Of a DNA stretch of 64,000 nucleotides, positions 45,592 to 54,959 are shown in pieces. The notes below the pieces were generated by a model. The model saw only the letters and a list, made by a program, of their open reading frames with translations. It made no database searches and was not told the origin of the DNA. A program made the position numbers and the translations under genes. Numbering within the stretch: position 1 is the first letter of the stretch; every line of letters starts with the position of its first letter. The stretch is from Brucella pituitosa (GTDB taxonomy: Bacteria > Pseudomonadota > Alphaproteobacteria > Rhizobiales > Rhizobiaceae), in the NCBI RefSeq assembly GCF_003049685.1, contig NZ_PYSY02000003.1, positions 62,001-126,000 of the forward strand, given 5' to 3'.

Positions 45592-46803
45592 CTAGATCCG
45601 ATAGCGATTGACCATCTCCACGATGCGCTTTCCAGCTTCAACGGTGGCCGAATGATCCTGTGAGAAGTTCAGGCGAACGCTACTGGTGTGGGGCCCGAAT
45701 TCGGTTCCGGGCGTGACGATGACACTGGCCTGATGCCGAAGCAGTCTGACGAAATCCTGAAGGTCGACCGAGAGCGTTGGTAACGTCGGAAACAAATAGC
45801 TTCCAGCTTGCGGTGTGCGTGCCTTAAGGCCACCACTACGGAACACCTTGAGCAGGTCGTCTCTGATCGCCTGATGCAGCCGGACGCGCTCATCCATCCA
45901 TCCCTCCGGCTCATTGAACCAGGTCCTGAATACCGCTTGGTTGTAGCCTGCCGCGCGCAGAGAAACGATGGCTTGCAGTTTCTCCATTCTACCGATGATT
46001 GTTGGAGAGCCAAATGCTACTCCAAGACGATAGCCGCTGAGCGATTCCGTTTTCGACGGCCCCATAATGGTCAGCACTTTTTCTGCCTGCAAACCGCGAG
46101 CCCGGATATGAGTGTAGGATTCGCCTTCATAACGCAGCCGGGAATAAAGCTGATCAGCAATGATCGTAACGTCAAACTCCTTGGCTAGTTCGACGATCTG
46201 GTCGATCTCAGATTCGGAATAGACTGCTCCAGTCGGATTGTTCGGGTTGGAGAATAGGAAAGTCTTGGCCCCCGCCTCGAATGCGGCCCGCAGCTGAGAA
46301 AGATCCAGACCTGCCTCGACAGTTGAATTCATATAATTCATCGTCACCGGCATCACCTGACCATCGAAAAACTGGACAAGCTTGCGATTGGCAAAGTAGT
46401 CCGGCTGCACAATCGCCACTTTGTCGCCGTCAGTGACTGTTGAGGCGACGGCCAGAAACAACGCACCTTGCGTCCCCGGAGTGAGGATAAGGCCCTCGTC
46501 AGCAGAAACCGGCGCACCGGTGAAAGCTGCAAGCCGCCCAGCCAGTTCGACCCGGATTTCAGACGAACCGCGATACTCCGTATAGGCTTGACGACCACCG
46601 GCCTGAACCGCCTCCGAAAACCGCTCGAACGAGCCTGGCGTCAGAGCGAAGGCATCGACGTCGCCGTGCGAGAAATCGACCAGACGACCGGACATTTTAT
46701 CACCGCGCATCAGGTCGTTGATATTACCTACGCTTTGCCTGACTTCCTGCCCTGGTGCATTGTCGGTGGCGAGGGTGGCGAATTTTTCAATGACCGAAAC
46801 CAT
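45592..46803 (-). CDS. PLP-dependent aminotransferase, class I/II
   Basis: A 403-residue fold-type I enzyme. Substrate and cofactor motifs are LTPGTQGALFLAVAS, FSNPNNPTGAVYSE with the Asn that contacts PLP, IIADQLYSRL, and the Schiff-base Lys in GPSKTESLSGYRLG. The C-terminal Arg-binding region is VRLNFSQD. A clear GAGGT site precedes ATG 46803. It lies downstream of a threonine-dehydratase relic and a luciferase-like monooxygenase on the same strand. The amino donor cannot be told from sequence. Confidence 0.87.
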   Translation of the reverse strand: MVSVIEKFATLATDNAPGQEVRQSVGNINDLMRGDKMSGRLVDFSHGDVDAFALTPGSFERFSEAVQAGGRQAYTEYRGSSEIRVELAGRLAAFTGAPVSADEGLILTPGTQGALFLAVASTVTDGDKVAIVQPDYFANRKLVQFFDGQVMPVTMNYMNSTVEAGLDLSQLRAAFEAGAKTFLFSNPNNPTGAVYSESEIDQIVELAKEFDVTIIADQLYSRLRYEGESYTHIRARGLQAEKVLTIMGPSKTESLSGYRLGVAFGSPTIIGRMEKLQAIVSLRAAGYNQAVFRTWFNEPEGWMDERVRLHQAIRDDLLKVFRSGGLKARTPQAGSYLFPTLPTLSVDLQDFVRLLRHQASVIVTPGTEFGPHTSSVRLNFSQDHSATVEAGKRIVEMVNRYRI

Positions 46804-46829
46804 TTTGACCTCATGAATAAAGATTTATC

Positions 46830-47344
46830 GCAAAAACGACAATGTGTGGTCTGTGTGAACGCTTGTTTGAAAACTACGGGTTCAATGTTGCCGCCTGAGA
46901 CAACCACGATAACGTTCTTGCCGCAATCGGATAGCAATCAGGACCTCGCGAGCAGAGACAATCAGCACCTTCGACAGGCCGTATCGGTTTATCGCGTATA
47001 GCAGTTCGGCAGGTGTAGGCACCAGAAGCGCGTGGGATACCGAACCGCTCAGGGCGAGTTTGACCCCTCGGTTTCCTGTGACCAATGAACGCCGCGTATC
47101 ATCGAGTACCGCGGTTCGACGGTCCGGATTTCAGCAAGAGAATTCGACGCTCTTACGGCCAGGCGGTTCCTGCCGAGAGACCACCTCCGCCACAGGGCAC
47201 CATAGTGGCGTCAATCGCGACATCTTCCGGCGTTTTGGAAGGCCAATCGCATCTCATGCCCGCCGCAATTGCGCGACGAGCTATGGCGGTGCCGACACGG
47301 CCCGCACCCAATATGCCGATGGTTTTGACCTGAGATATTGGCAT
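46830..47344 (-). pseudogene. Chimeric relic: NAD(P)-binding start fused to threonine dehydratase pieces
   Basis: The first 30 codons from 47344 encode a Rossmann start (TIGILGAGRVGTAIARRAIA) like NADP-dependent F420-reductase-type proteins. After a junction near residue 33 the sequence changes to threonine/serine dehydratase: VPCGGGGLSAGTA, then in shifted frames DDTRRSLVTGN, LSGSVSHALLVPTPAELLYAINRYGLS-type sequence, VLIVSAREVLIAIR and GKNVIVVVSGGNIEP. At least two frameshifts and internal losses are needed. Two adjacent genes were probably merged by deletion and then decayed. Confidence 0.78.
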
Positions 47345-47361
47345 ATTCAGTTTGTTCCTGT

Positions 47362-48402
47362 TTATTTTCCAGAACCCAGTTCCGCATCGACGAGCGGCTT
47401 CACCTTGGTGCCCAGCAGTTCTATTGAACGCAGGAATGCCTTGTGTGGCATCTGTCCGACGTCCATCTGGAAGAACTGTCGTGTATGACCGATATGCTTG
47501 TGCAACTCGACGATACGCTTGGCTATTTCCTCCGGACTACCCGCAAAAAGTGCGCCCGCACCACTCGCTTCCTTGTCATAGTGGGAGCGTGGCGGCGGCG
47601 CGAAGCCTCGGATCTTGCCGAGCTGTTCCATGACGGCATGCCAATGGGTCCAGAAAAACTCCTTGGCTTCCTTTGCATCCTCGCCGATGAAACCTGGGCT
47701 CGCGACCGAGACCTTCACCTTTTCCGGTGCGATTTCCGCCTGGGCGGCCGCGCGTCGGTAAAGATCAGCCAATGGTGCAAATCGCGACGCCTGACCGCCG
47801 ATAATAGCGTAGGAAATCGGCAGGCCAAGCAGGCCCGCACGAACTGACGAGTGCGGATTACCCCCAGTGGCAAGCCAGATCGGCAGCGATCCTCTATCCG
47901 GGCGTGGCACAACAAGTGCATCGTTTAGCGCCGGACGAAATTTACCCTGCCAGGTAACTTTTTCGCTTTCGTTGATCTTCAAAAGCAGTTCAAGTTTTTC
48001 GGCATAAAGCTCGTCATAGTTGTTGAGATCATGTCCGAAAAGCGGAAAGGATTCTGTTGAGGACCCTCTGCCAGCCGTAATTTCGGCACGTCCTTTCGAC
48101 AATGCGTCCACCGTAGCAAACTGCTGATAAACACGCACCGGGTCATCGGTGCTGAGCACTGTGACCGCACTACCAAGTTTAATGTTTGTCGTCGTCGATG
48201 CTGCTGCACCCAGAATGACCGTCGCAGCCGAAGCTGGCATCTCGCGTGTATGATGCTCGCCGATACCAAAATAATCGAGACCCACCTCATCAGCAAGTTG
48301 GATCGCTTCGAGCAGGTTGCGCATTGCATCTGCCGTAGAGCCGAGCTCGCCAGTGGCGGTGTTCTTCTGCACATCCCCGAAACTATATACGCCCAATTCC
48401 AT
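47362..48402 (-). CDS. LLM-class flavin-dependent oxidoreductase (luciferase-like)
   Basis: A 346-residue TIM-barrel monooxygenase-like protein. Family blocks are ADEVGLDYFGIGEHH near residue 37, ILGAAASTTTNIKLGSAVTVLSTDDPVRV near 64, GRAEITAGRGSS near 105, and LPIWLATGGNPHS near 170. The GIGEHH block marks the group related to bacterial luciferase alpha chain. It should use FMN from a reductase partner; the substrate is unknown. A strong AAGGAG site precedes ATG 48402. It is divergent from the CidA/LrgA pair. Confidence 0.87.
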   Translation of the reverse strand: MELGVYSFGDVQKNTATGELGSTADAMRNLLEAIQLADEVGLDYFGIGEHHTREMPASAATVILGAAASTTTNIKLGSAVTVLSTDDPVRVYQQFATVDALSKGRAEITAGRGSSTESFPLFGHDLNNYDELYAEKLELLLKINESEKVTWQGKFRPALNDALVVPRPDRGSLPIWLATGGNPHSSVRAGLLGLPISYAIIGGQASRFAPLADLYRRAAAQAEIAPEKVKVSVASPGFIGEDAKEAKEFFWTHWHAVMEQLGKIRGFAPPPRSHYDKEASGAGALFAGSPEEIAKRIVELHKHIGHTRQFFQMDVGQMPHKAFLRSIELLGTKVKPLVDAELGSGK

Positions 48403-48664
48403 GTTATTCTCTCCTTAAGGCCTATGCCGACAATCTTGGTCGGCAGTATATCTTAGTAACTGAGTATAATATTGGTACTACCTGTTGGCATGCAAGAAGG
48501 CACATTATCGAAACCCGGTATCCTGAAAGTGCCCTCGATATGGACCCGCTCGACGGGCATATGATCATACAAATCAGAAACACTATCACTGCCGACGGTA
48601 TAGACGGCAGGACGGCCGGTCGGTTACCTTGGCTCTTGAGATTTGAACCGGAGATGAAGCTTTT
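48403..48664. promoter_or_regulatory. Divergent promoter region
   Basis: This stretch lies between the luciferase-like gene and the CidA/LrgA pair. It contains TATAAT at 48465-48470 within an imperfect inverted repeat TAGTAAC/GGTACTA (48454-48460/48474-48480), a possible operator over a promoter. The assignment is tentative. Confidence 0.35.
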
Positions 48665-49024
48665 ATGATCAAGGGTATAGCGCTGCTATTGTTGTTTCAG
48701 CTGCTTGGCGAAAGCTTTATCTTCATGAGCGGGCTCCCCATACCGGGCCCCGTTGTGGGGCTCGTGCTTCTGTTCGTTGCCATGCAACTGTGCAAAATAT
48801 TCGACTGGGGTGTCTTTACCGAAGCTGAAACGGCGGCCGATGGCTTTCTCAGTAATCTCGGCCTGCTTTTTGTCCCGGCCGGCGTCGGAGTGGTGGCTAT
48901 GTGGGGCCAGATTCAGGGGCAAGCCACGGCAATTCTGGCTATCGTGGTGATCTCGGCAATTCTCACATTGGCGGTGACGGTCTGGACCTTCATTCTTGTG
49001 CAACGCTTCATGGGGCAGAGGTAG
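48665..49024 (+). CDS. CidA/LrgA family holin-like protein
   Basis: A 119-residue protein with four hydrophobic segments and the family blocks FQLLGESFIFMSGLPIPGPVVGLVLL and FVPAGVGVVAMWG. CidA/LrgA proteins are small inner-membrane proteins first linked to control of murein hydrolases and, in some bacteria, to transport of small acids. It is the first gene of a pair with LrgB, whose start lies four bases after its stop. Confidence 0.88.
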   Translation: MIKGIALLLLFQLLGESFIFMSGLPIPGPVVGLVLLFVAMQLCKIFDWGVFTEAETAADGFLSNLGLLFVPAGVGVVAMWGQIQGQATAILAIVVISAILTLAVTVWTFILVQRFMGQR

Positions 49025-49028
49025 CGTT

Positions 49029-49748
49029 ATGAAACATCCGCTGGAACTCTGGGTTTACCTTTCAGCATCGCCACTGCTGTGGCTCACTCTCACATTATGT
49101 GCATGGATCGTGGCAACGCAGATTTCCGTTCGATTGAAGCGCCATCCATTGGCCAATCCTGTACTGATTTCCATCGTGCTGCTTTCCAGCCTGCTTGTGA
49201 TCTTCGATGTTCCCTATGGAAGGTTCTTTGAGGGAGCCCAGTTTATCCACTTCCTGCTTGGTCCAGCAACTGTCGCTATCGCCGTGCCTCTGTTTCGCCA
49301 ATGGCATCAGGTGCGGCAAGCGCTCATCCCAATGGGAGCAGCGCTCGTCGTCGGTTCGTTCTTTGCGGTTCTTTCCATTGTGGTGATGGGCAAATGGGCC
49401 AATCTCTCCAATGAAGTGCTGATTTCTTTTCTGCCAAAATCCGCAACTGCTGGGGTTGCCATGGCGATCTCTTCCACACTTGGCGGCACACCATCGCTAA
49501 CCGCGGTGTTGGTCGTGCTTACCGGTATCATCGGCGCACTTGTCGTCACCCCTTTCATGAATGCCATGCGGATAAGGGACTACGCCGCACGTGGATTTGC
49601 GGTGGGGCTAACGTCGCACGGTATTGGAACTGCACGTGCTTTCGATGTCGATGAGACGGCTGGCCTCTTCGCCGGAATTGCCATGGCGCTGAACGCTATT
49701 GCAACATCACTCGTTGTTCCGCTGCTCGTCAAACTGCTCCTCAGCTGA
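49029..49748 (+). CDS. LrgB/CidB family membrane protein
   Basis: From ATG 49029 (GAGG upstream) this is a 239-residue polytopic protein. The family signature LPKSATAGVAMAISSTLGG is near residue 140 and LTSHGIGTARAFDVDETAG near residue 195. LrgB partners LrgA/CidA in the same membrane. An open frame back to 48996 overlaps LrgA and is not needed. A large hairpin follows the gene. Confidence 0.88.
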   Translation: MKHPLELWVYLSASPLLWLTLTLCAWIVATQISVRLKRHPLANPVLISIVLLSSLLVIFDVPYGRFFEGAQFIHFLLGPATVAIAVPLFRQWHQVRQALIPMGAALVVGSFFAVLSIVVMGKWANLSNEVLISFLPKSATAGVAMAISSTLGGTPSLTAVLVVLTGIIGALVVTPFMNAMRIRDYAARGFAVGLTSHGIGTARAFDVDETAGLFAGIAMALNAIATSLVVPLLVKLLLS

Positions 49749-49794
49749 AACGACGACGCGGCGTTTAAAGCGGCGGGTTGATCGACACTAAATT

Positions 49795-49844
49795 GTCCCC
49801 ATGGCCACGCGAGCCGTTTGGCTCGCTGGCTGTCATATGGGGAC
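49795..49844. terminator. Bidirectional hairpin between convergent genes
   Basis: An outer stem GTCCCCAT/ATGGGGAC (49795-49802/49837-49844) encloses an inner stem GCGAGCC/GGCTCGC (49809-49815/49820-49826) with a GTTT loop. It lies between LrgB and the convergent YceI gene and can end both transcripts, though no long T-run follows. Confidence 0.6.
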
Positions 49845-49876
49845 GAAGAACTATATGCGTCATCAGAGCAGTTGAT

Positions 49877-50449
49877 TTACTGCTTGATAGCCTCAGCCTG
49901 AATCTCAAGCTTGACCATCTTGGCCATGCCTTCCTTTACAAGGAAGTCCACGCCCCATTGGGTGCGATCGATAGTTGCTTCAAAATCGCCACCACAGACT
50001 TCTGCCTTGAAGATCGGGCTCTGGTAACAACCGAACTTGGTGGCCGTGAGTTGGATTGGCAGTGTCTTTCCCTTCATGGTCAGATCGCCATCCACCGATA
50101 CCAGCTTGTTTTCGTCAAAATTCCATTTGGTCGACTTGAACTCAATGGTTGGGAACTTTTCCGCGTCCAGCATGTCGGCACCTGTCACGTGCTTGTCAAA
50201 TGCGGCCATGCCTGTATTCAGCGTCTTTACGGGAATTGAGATATCCATCTTCCCATCCATCGTTTCAGGATCGAACGAGATATCGCCGTTGATTTCATAG
50301 AAACCGCCGCTGTTTGTCGATGTATTGAAGTGATCAATATAGAAAACAGCTTTTGTGTGTGTTGGGTCCAGTTTGTAATCCGCAGCCTGGGCAGCCGAGA
50401 CTGACAGCAACGAGGCTAAGAGTGGCAGTACGAACTTTCTCATGTCCAT
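49877..50449 (-). CDS. YceI family periplasmic protein
   Basis: A 190-residue exported protein. The signal peptide is residues 1-22 (ends SVSAAQAADY). The YceI lipocalin-like barrel follows: KLDPTHTKAVFYIDHFNTS, GDISFDPETMDGKMDISIP, TGADMLDAEKFPTIEFKS and GVDFLVKEGMAKMVKLEI. Such proteins bind long-chain isoprenoids or amphiphilic compounds in the periplasm. It is a single gene with its own promoter region at 50450-50616. Confidence 0.92.
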   Translation of the reverse strand: MDMRKFVLPLLASLLSVSAAQAADYKLDPTHTKAVFYIDHFNTSTNSGGFYEINGDISFDPETMDGKMDISIPVKTLNTGMAAFDKHVTGADMLDAEKFPTIEFKSTKWNFDENKLVSVDGDLTMKGKTLPIQLTATKFGCYQSPIFKAEVCGGDFEATIDRTQWGVDFLVKEGMAKMVKLEIQAEAIKQ

Positions 50450-50616
50450 TTCCTTGTCGAGATTTAGCCGTGAAGCGTGAATACAGTGATCGCTTCGATG
50501 CCTTTGTAAGTAGCTGTGGGGCGCAACGCTGTGTAGTTCGGATTTCGGTACTCAATGTCCTATAAATAGGACGGTTGCTTGCGTTGAAGCGGGAACTGCA
50601 GCAGATACAGCCGGTA

Positions 50617-52200
50617 TCACAGGAATTTTCCCGGGAGCGGTGGTCGGCGCATGAAGAGTGTTACGAGCGCTGCAAGAGCAATGGCAAGACCGATCATCAC
50701 GAACATGTCGCTGTAGGCCAACACGAAAGCCTCCCGTTGAACGGTTCTGGCGAGCATGGCCGTGGCTTGGGCAGTCACCGTCGTCGGATCGCTGTTATGA
50801 GCTTCCAGCATGGCTGCGGTTCGGTCGATGCGACCCTGCACGTCCGCAGCACCCCGTTCCAGATGCAGGCCAAGCAGATTGGAGTGCAGCTGCTCCTGCA
50901 TGCGTGTAAATGTGCTGACCGCAGCAAGGCCAATGGCTGTGCCAACCGTACGAACGATATGAACAAGGGACGCAATCCACGGTATTTCCCTGACGCTGAT
51001 GTCTTCCGTTATCAGAACCATTAAGGGTATGGCGGTGAATGGCGCAGCAATGGATTGCACGAACAGCGAAGGCAATATCTGATCCGACGTCCATAGATGC
51101 GTGAGATCGGACAGCATGAGAACGCCTGCGCCGAACAGCATCAGCCCGAATGCTGCCAGACTGCGCGGATCCATCCTGTAGGCCAGCCAGGCAACGAATG
51201 GCGTCAGAACGATCTGCGGCAGAACAGAGACCCAGAACATCGTGCCGCTTTCCAGCGCGCGATAGCCCTGAATACGGATCAGGTATTGCGGCAGCAGATA
51301 AGCAGAGGTCATCAACCCGATGCGCATGGCGAACATCAGGAACAGACTGAAGCCAATATTCCGTCTGGCAAGCAGACGCGGACTGACCACCGGATCTGGA
51401 TGCCACAATGCATGGATGAGATAAATGCTCAGAAAGAACAAGGCCGACGCCAGCAGACCCACGATCAATCCCGATCCGAGCCAGTCGAGGCGGTTGCCCT
51501 GATCGAGTGCCGTAACCAATGCAGCCAGCCCGAAAGACAGTGCCAGCAGACCGAAACCGTCATGTCTGCGGAAACGCAGGAATTTGATAGGATCGTTGGC
51601 AAGCCCGTAGGCTCCCGCCAGCAGCGTAAGACTGCCGGGTATAATGTTGATCCAGAACAGATATTGCCAAGACAAGTGAGTAATCACCCATCCCTCGATG
51701 CTGACAGCAAGATTTGGCGTCAGTGACGAAGCCAGCGCATAAAGCGACAAGCCATAGAGCCGCAAATGCTGTGGCAGATGCCGCATGATCACGGCATAAG
51801 CCATCGGCATCAGGATACCTGCACTCAGGCCGCGTACCGCCTGAATGCTGATCAGGGTTTGGAGATTGGGGCTGAACGGCGCCAGCATCGATGCAATCGT
51901 GAAAATAAGCGCTCCGATCATAACCCCGCGAGCGGGCGAGAGGATCGAGCGTAGCCAGACGGCGGATGGTATGGCTGCCACTTCTGCGACGACATAAGCC
52001 GTCGTCAACCAGCTCGCCTCATCCATGCTGACGCCAAGCGCTCCACGAATATCGGCAAGCCCGATATCGGTGAGACGCGAGTTCAACAGGGATGTCGTCG
52101 TGCCGAGCAGGACAGCGGCAACGCCGATCAGAGCCCGCATGTTGGGTAGGTTTGTGGAGTGCGATCGGGTAGAACCTTGAACGATCGTAGCGGTGGACAT
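50617..52200 (-). CDS. MFS drug efflux transporter, DHA2 family (EmrB-like)
   Basis: A 527-residue transporter with about 14 hydrophobic segments, starting the transport domain at residue 24 (MRALIGVAAVLLGTTTSLL). DHA2 motifs include LTDIGLADIRGALG, SWLTTAYVVAEVAAIP and GLSAGILMPMAYAVI. It lies 62 bases downstream of a HlyD/EmrA-type gene on the same strand, so the two should form a proton-driven tripartite pump with an outer-membrane channel encoded elsewhere. The LysR gene at 53886 is a candidate regulator. Confidence 0.9.
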   Translation of the reverse strand: MSTATIVQGSTRSHSTNLPNMRALIGVAAVLLGTTTSLLNSRLTDIGLADIRGALGVSMDEASWLTTAYVVAEVAAIPSAVWLRSILSPARGVMIGALIFTIASMLAPFSPNLQTLISIQAVRGLSAGILMPMAYAVIMRHLPQHLRLYGLSLYALASSLTPNLAVSIEGWVITHLSWQYLFWINIIPGSLTLLAGAYGLANDPIKFLRFRRHDGFGLLALSFGLAALVTALDQGNRLDWLGSGLIVGLLASALFFLSIYLIHALWHPDPVVSPRLLARRNIGFSLFLMFAMRIGLMTSAYLLPQYLIRIQGYRALESGTMFWVSVLPQIVLTPFVAWLAYRMDPRSLAAFGLMLFGAGVLMLSDLTHLWTSDQILPSLFVQSIAAPFTAIPLMVLITEDISVREIPWIASLVHIVRTVGTAIGLAAVSTFTRMQEQLHSNLLGLHLERGAADVQGRIDRTAAMLEAHNSDPTTVTAQATAMLARTVQREAFVLAYSDMFVMIGLAIALAALVTLFMRRPPLPGKFL

Positions 52201-52262
52201 GGCTTTTCGGCTCCTGCCGCCTGCCGTCTCAAACGAAGTTTCGCGGCAAGCGGCCTAATTAG

Positions 52263-53414
52263 CTATTTGATGAGACTGGCTGTCGTCTCGATGCTCTGGT
52301 CTGTATGCACGGTTGCCACCACTGACATGCCTGGGCGAAGCAGACCGCCGAGTTCATCATTGTGTTCAAGTGCGATACGCACGCCGACACGCTGGGCCAC
52401 TTTGGTGAAGTTGCCGGTCGCATTGTCCGGCGGCAGCAGGCTGAATTCCGATCCCGTTGCCGGTGACAGCCGCTCGACATGACCGCGCAGCTCCTTGCCC
52501 GGGAATGTATCGACCGTCACACTGACAAGCTGTCCCGGCCTGAACTTGGCCAGCTGCGTTTCCTTGAAATTGGCGACGACATAAAGCTTAGAGACCGGCA
52601 CGACGGAAACGAGCTGCGACCCGGCCCGCACATATTGTCCTTCGCGCGCGCCGCTGACACCCACAACGCCATCCATCGGTGCTAAAATGCGGGTACGATC
52701 CAGATCGATCTGCGCGAGCCGCAATGCAGCCTGCTGATTGGACAGTTCAGCCTGCGCCTGATCGGATTGGCTTGCCAGAACGTCCAGTTTCTGGCGTTCG
52801 GCTGCTATTTCGGCCTGCTTTTCGGCAATCTGCGCTTCAATGCGTTTGACGTCGGCAATCGCGGCTTCCAGCTTTTGCGCCGTCGACCAGCCGTCTTTCG
52901 TCAGAGATGTCTGGCGGCGACCTTCGCTTACGACGCGCTCGCGATCGGCATTGAGCGCCGCGAGACCCGCATCCGCCTTCTCGATAACACGCTGCTGCAA
53001 GGTGATGTTGCTCTGCTCATTGCGGATTGTGGCCTGTGCGGCGGCTACGCTTGCCTTGGCCTGATCCACCTGTGCCTGATACTGGGTCGGATCGATCTCC
53101 ATCAGCAATTGTCCGGTCTTGACGTGCTGGTAATCCCCTACCAGCAGGCGCACAATACGCCCGCTAACCTCAGCGCTGACCGGCGTTGTGTCGGCGCGCA
53201 GATAGGCATTGTCGGTCGTCTGGCTGGTCATGCCCGCCACCCAGCTTCCCCAGCCAAGCGGTATAACAATGGCCAAACCGATCCCGGCAACAATCACGGA
53301 CGCGCGCGCAAGACTGAGATAGGCCCGGCGACGGGACTTTCCTGCTGCTTTAGCGGGCTCCGACTTATCCGTGACTGGAGCTGGCTGCTGAAAGAGAACA
53401 ACTGGCTTGTTCAT
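52263..53414 (-). CDS. HlyD/EmrA-family periplasmic adaptor
   Basis: A 383-residue adaptor protein. A cytoplasmic N-terminus of about 35 residues is followed by one membrane segment (ASVIVAGIGLAIVIPLGWG). The lipoyl half-motif TTPVSAEVSGRIVRLLVGD follows, then a long coiled coil (about 105-215), the second lipoyl half RILAPMDGVVGVSGAREGQYV, and a beta-barrel end. This is the EmrA arrangement. It is the upstream gene of the EmrAB-like pair and presumably bridges the MFS pump to an outer-membrane channel. Confidence 0.9.
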   Translation of the reverse strand: MNKPVVLFQQPAPVTDKSEPAKAAGKSRRRAYLSLARASVIVAGIGLAIVIPLGWGSWVAGMTSQTTDNAYLRADTTPVSAEVSGRIVRLLVGDYQHVKTGQLLMEIDPTQYQAQVDQAKASVAAAQATIRNEQSNITLQQRVIEKADAGLAALNADRERVVSEGRRQTSLTKDGWSTAQKLEAAIADVKRIEAQIAEKQAEIAAERQKLDVLASQSDQAQAELSNQQAALRLAQIDLDRTRILAPMDGVVGVSGAREGQYVRAGSQLVSVVPVSKLYVVANFKETQLAKFRPGQLVSVTVDTFPGKELRGHVERLSPATGSEFSLLPPDNATGNFTKVAQRVGVRIALEHNDELGGLLRPGMSVVATVHTDQSIETTASLIK

Positions 53415-53468
53415 AACACGCAGTTCCTAAGTTGATTGTCTGAATCGATATCCGACTGTGAGAAGCAA

Positions 53469-53492
53469 AAGGCGAAGCCGCGGCTTCGCCTT
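53469..53492 (-). terminator. Rho-independent terminator of the small secreted-protein gene
   Basis: A 24-base perfect palindrome, AAGGCGAAGCC at 53469-53479 pairing with GGCTTCGCCTT at 53482-53492. On the minus strand it lies 25 bases past the stop of the 85-residue gene and is followed by TTTTGCTTCT. Confidence 0.8.
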
Positions 53493-53517
53493 CAGTTTCA
53501 CGGCAAGTCGGATCTGG

Positions 53518-53775
53518 TTAGTTCTGGAAGCTGGAAGGTGAAGCATCACCAAAGCGATGAGCCGAACCGTCTTCCTTCACCTGTGTTGCAGGGGTGATCG
53601 CCGCCGTGCTGGTGAAGTCGAGCTTGCGAACAGGAAAGTTCACATCCCGTCCGGGCAGAACAAATGCCTTGTCCTGTTCAGCCATGGCTTCGGGCTGACC
53701 GACGAATGGGTTTTCAGCCAGAGCAGCACCGGTACTGAGAACAATTGCGGTAATAGCAAAAGCGATCTTTTTCAT
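53518..53775 (-). CDS. Small secreted protein of unknown function
   Basis: From ATG 53775 (AGGAGAC upstream) this encodes 85 residues: a clear signal peptide (FAITAIVLSTGAALAEN, cleavage near 21) and a short polar mature part with no cysteine. Size and start resemble the small DUF680-type exported proteins of Rhizobiales, but I am not sure. It has its own terminator and faces away from the divergent LysR gene at 53886, which may regulate it. Confidence 0.75.
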   Translation of the reverse strand: MKKIAFAITAIVLSTGAALAENPFVGQPEAMAEQDKAFVLPGRDVNFPVRKLDFTSTAAITPATQVKEDGSAHRFGDASPSSFQN

Positions 53776-53885
53776 TTTCTGTCTCCTTGAAACTTTGTTT
53801 TGGCTTGTGAAAATCAAAGCCGTTTGATGGAGCGAATATGGTACGCCCCCTTTCATGATTGAAATGATTTGTTATAATCTGAATC

Positions 53886-54860
53886 ATGAGCAGAATTCAT
53901 AATATCGATCTTAATCTGATCCGCGTCTTCAACGCTTTGATGGAAGAGCGGAACGTGACCAAGGCCGGGGAGAGGCTCAATCTCACCCAGTCGGCAGTCA
54001 GTCACGCACTTGGAAAATTACGATATATTCTGTCTGACGAACTGTTCGTGCGCGGTCCGCAGGGTATGCATCCAACGCCACGCGCCGAAGAGCTATCACA
54101 GCCGCTGCGTGCGGCCCTTGCCGACATATCGGCAGCACTTTCACCAGTTCAGTTCGATCCCGCCACAGCAGATATGAGCTTCGTGGTTGCCACTTCCGAT
54201 TTTTATATCAGCACCCTCTTCCCAGCTGTCATGGAGCGGCTTGAAAGTGAAGCGCCGGGCATCCGACTTTGGTTGCGGTTGTTTAACGATCTCAATCTGG
54301 TCGAAGAGCTGGATCGCGGAACGCTGCATCTCGTTGTTGGGGCCTTCGGGCGTGTTCCCAGCCGTTTCAGGCGGGAACTGCTCGTATCCGTCGATAATGT
54401 CTGGATCATGCGCAAGGGCCATCCGGCTTCTTCTGGACCGCTGACGATTGAAACACTTGGGAATTATCCGCACATTGACATCCTATTGTCAGGCCGCGCA
54501 GCAATGGAAGCTGCCGGTATGCAAGAGCAGGAAGGCCTTGAACGTGCATTTGTAACCAGCAATCCGCTATTTCTTGAGGGGCTGCTGCGAGAAGCCGGCC
54601 TGTCACGCCGCATCGGTGCAACGACGTCCCTCATTCTTGCCGTACCACCGCTTGTCGCGGCGACCAATATGATCGCCCTGTTACCGCGCAGTGTCGCGGA
54701 AACGTACAAAGATACTTACGGTCTCGTGCTGCATGATGCGCCCTATCCGCTGCCAGCCACGCAGATCAACATGCTGTCGCACAATACTTTCGGGGCGCAT
54801 CCGGCAGTTGCCTGGCTACGCTCTGTTCTTCGCGAAGCAATAACCGCCTCTGAAGTGTAA
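53886..54860 (+). CDS. LysR-type transcriptional regulator
   Basis: A 324-residue LysR protein of the NodD-like branch: NLIRVFNALMEERNVTKAGERLNLTQSAVSHAL-type helix-turn-helix at residues 8-45 and RGPQGMHPTPRAEEL, then the effector domain. It is divergent from the small secreted-protein gene and the EmrAB-like genes, the usual arrangement for a LysR target. A strong bidirectional terminator follows. Confidence 0.9.
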   Translation: MSRIHNIDLNLIRVFNALMEERNVTKAGERLNLTQSAVSHALGKLRYILSDELFVRGPQGMHPTPRAEELSQPLRAALADISAALSPVQFDPATADMSFVVATSDFYISTLFPAVMERLESEAPGIRLWLRLFNDLNLVEELDRGTLHLVVGAFGRVPSRFRRELLVSVDNVWIMRKGHPASSGPLTIETLGNYPHIDILLSGRAAMEAAGMQEQEGLERAFVTSNPLFLEGLLREAGLSRRIGATTSLILAVPPLVAATNMIALLPRSVAETYKDTYGLVLHDAPYPLPATQINMLSHNTFGAHPAVAWLRSVLREAITASEV

Positions 54861-54877
54861 TCATTTAGAAAAGCAAA

Positions 54878-54902
54878 AACGCCGGGCTATGTACCCGGCG
54901 TT
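54878..54902. terminator. Bidirectional Rho-independent terminator
   Basis: AACGCCGGG at 54878-54886 pairs with CCCGGCGTT at 54894-54902, with a 7-base loop. An A-run lies on the left and CTATT on the right. It serves the LysR gene and the convergent isochorismatase-family gene. Confidence 0.85.
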
Positions 54903-54959
54903 CTATTGCAACGTTCCAACCGACAAGCAAAGCTCGCTTACCGGAATTGTCGCGGCGGC

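Noticed and set aside
45390..45611. 73-codon frame on the plus strand
   Set aside because: No ribosome binding site or family signal, and it runs into the 3' end of the aminotransferase gene.
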